Source of the DNA: Pectinatus sp.
Lineage (GTDB): Bacteria > Bacillota > Negativicutes > Selenomonadales > Selenomonadaceae
Direction: 5' to 3'
Length of the DNA stretch: 12,538 nt
Assembly: GCA_020025135.1 (NCBI GenBank)
Contig: JAHHSQ010000036.1
Location: 1 to 12,538, forward strand
Shown here: positions 12,274-12,538 of the stretch, piece after piece
Position numbering within the stretch: position 1 is the stretch's first letter
Layout of the letters: each line of letters opens with the position of its first letter
Notes under the pieces: model-generated
Told to the model about the DNA's origin: nothing
What the model saw: the letters and a program-made list of their open reading frames with translations, nothing else
Databases searched by the model: none
Made by a program: the position numbers and the translations under genes

Positions 12274-12372
12274 AATCAATATTGCTCCCCGCATGCCGCC
12301 AAAAATACTCCCTACTCCAATAAGCACGCCCATTAAGAGCGCCATTAAAGCTGTCGTTTTTAAATTGTTCAT
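12274..12372 (-). CDS. htpX: HtpX exon 1 (N-terminal transmembrane segment)
   Basis: Thirty-three codons run from ATG (12372-12370) to ATT (12276-12274), encoding an N-terminal NNLKTTALMALLMG, a hydrophobic helix and FGGMRGAILI. This is the standard start of HtpX proteins (short polar start, first helix, GG..G turn). Joined to exon 2 it reads GAILI-FIIALGMNFFSYW, which matches the spacing of the second HtpX helix. AAAGGAAG (12377-12384) is a good ribosome binding site. If the RNA is not spliced, translation runs into the intron and stops at TAA (12264-12262) after three more codons. It is too short for ordinary ORF calling and would normally be missed. Confidence 0.9.
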
Positions 12373-12400
12373 TTTACTTCCTTTCTCATCGTCAATTTAT

Positions 12401-12409
12401 TTTATAGCA
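12401..12409 (-). promoter_or_regulatory. Candidate htpX promoter (extended -10)
   Basis: On the minus strand TGCTATAAA forms an extended -10. No good -35 is present, because that region is the arm of the upstream terminator hairpin. The predicted start near 12394 gives a leader of about 20 nt containing only the ribosome binding site. Confidence 0.42.
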
Positions 12410-12450
12410 AAAAGACCCTGCTCTACGGAAAAATCCATAAAACAAGGTCT
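12409..12450 (-). terminator. Rho-independent terminator upstream of htpX
   Basis: On the minus strand 17 positions (12450-12434) pair with 12429-12413, with four G.U wobbles and no mismatch, around a TTTT loop. A T-run (12412-12409) follows. It ends a minus-strand transcript coming from the right, either a gene beyond the window or a small RNA starting near 12501. Confidence 0.8.
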
Positions 12451-12507
12451 CAATTAACACCTACTACACAAATCCTTTGCCAGCAAGATGCCGACCACGC
12501 TACTTAT

Positions 12508-12513
12508 ATTATA
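12508..12513 (-). promoter_or_regulatory. Candidate -10 for a short minus-strand transcript
   Basis: TATAAT on the minus strand lies about 60 bp before the terminator at 12450-12409. Together they could produce an RNA of about 93 nt with no ORF. No -35 is recognisable, so support is weak. Confidence 0.25.
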
Positions 12514-12520
12514 GTGTATA

Positions 12521-12538
12521 TTGACATACTCCCCACGG
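12521..12538 (+). mobile_element. Possible end of an IS200/IS605-type element at window edge
   Basis: TTGACATACTCCCCACGG resembles, from memory of the family, the start of IS200/IS605 ends where CCCCACGG is the first arm of a terminal hairpin, placed 3-prime of a TTGAC-like target. The second arm would lie outside the window. The same bases contain a perfect TTGACA, which could instead be a -35 box. Confidence 0.3.

Noticed and set aside
1..12538. CRISPR arrays, rRNA genes and tRNA genes
   Set aside because: No regularly spaced direct repeats, rRNA-like stretches or tRNA cloverleafs were seen on either strand.

Overview
The window looks like chromosomal DNA of an AT-rich, low-GC Gram-positive-lineage bacterium that also has an outer membrane. 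The ATP synthase proteins, ribosome binding sites and frequent TTG starts look Firmicutes-like, while an ExbB/ExbD pair implies a TonB-type energised outer membrane. Together these suggest Negativicutes (Veillonellaceae-like). This is inferred from gene content and not proven.

Layout. 1-1928 (+): the 3-prime part of exbB, then exbD and an MscS-family channel gene, closely packed as one operon. 1929-2153: a promoter and structured leader. 2154-9667 (+): a complete F-type ATP synthase cluster atpI-B-E-F-H-A-G-D-C. It is not uniform: a strong terminator-like hairpin follows atpI, a 380-bp gap with a long hairpin precedes atpB, and a structured 260-bp gap that could encode a small RNA separates atpE from atpF. 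A terminator follows atpC. 9904-10914 (+): a promoter, comFB and nth (endonuclease III) overlapping by ATGA, closed by a terminator shared with the convergent gene. 10965-12372 (-): htpX, a membrane metalloprotease. 12373-12538: htpX promoter region, a terminator of an upstream minus-strand transcript, and possibly the first bases of an IS200/IS605-type element at the window edge.

Main discovery. htpX is split by a 538-nt insertion (11736-12273) with the hallmarks of a group I self-splicing intron: a P1 helix with U.G at the 5-prime splice site, P/Q/R/S core boxes, a P7 pairing, P7.1/P7.2-like hairpins (subgroup IA-like), a GAAA-capped P9 and a terminal omega-G. Removing it joins 33 and 256 codons in frame into a normal-length 289-residue HtpX, restoring the second transmembrane segment. 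A conventional gene caller would report only a truncated HtpX starting inside the intron. No homing endonuclease ORF is present.

Other points of interest: a second carboxylate (D33) facing E66 in the c subunit, with the glycine motif replaced; an unusual insertion of about 50 residues in the gamma subunit; a Q-to-G change in the alpha P-loop; and a nine-G tract just after the third zinc ligand codon of htpX.
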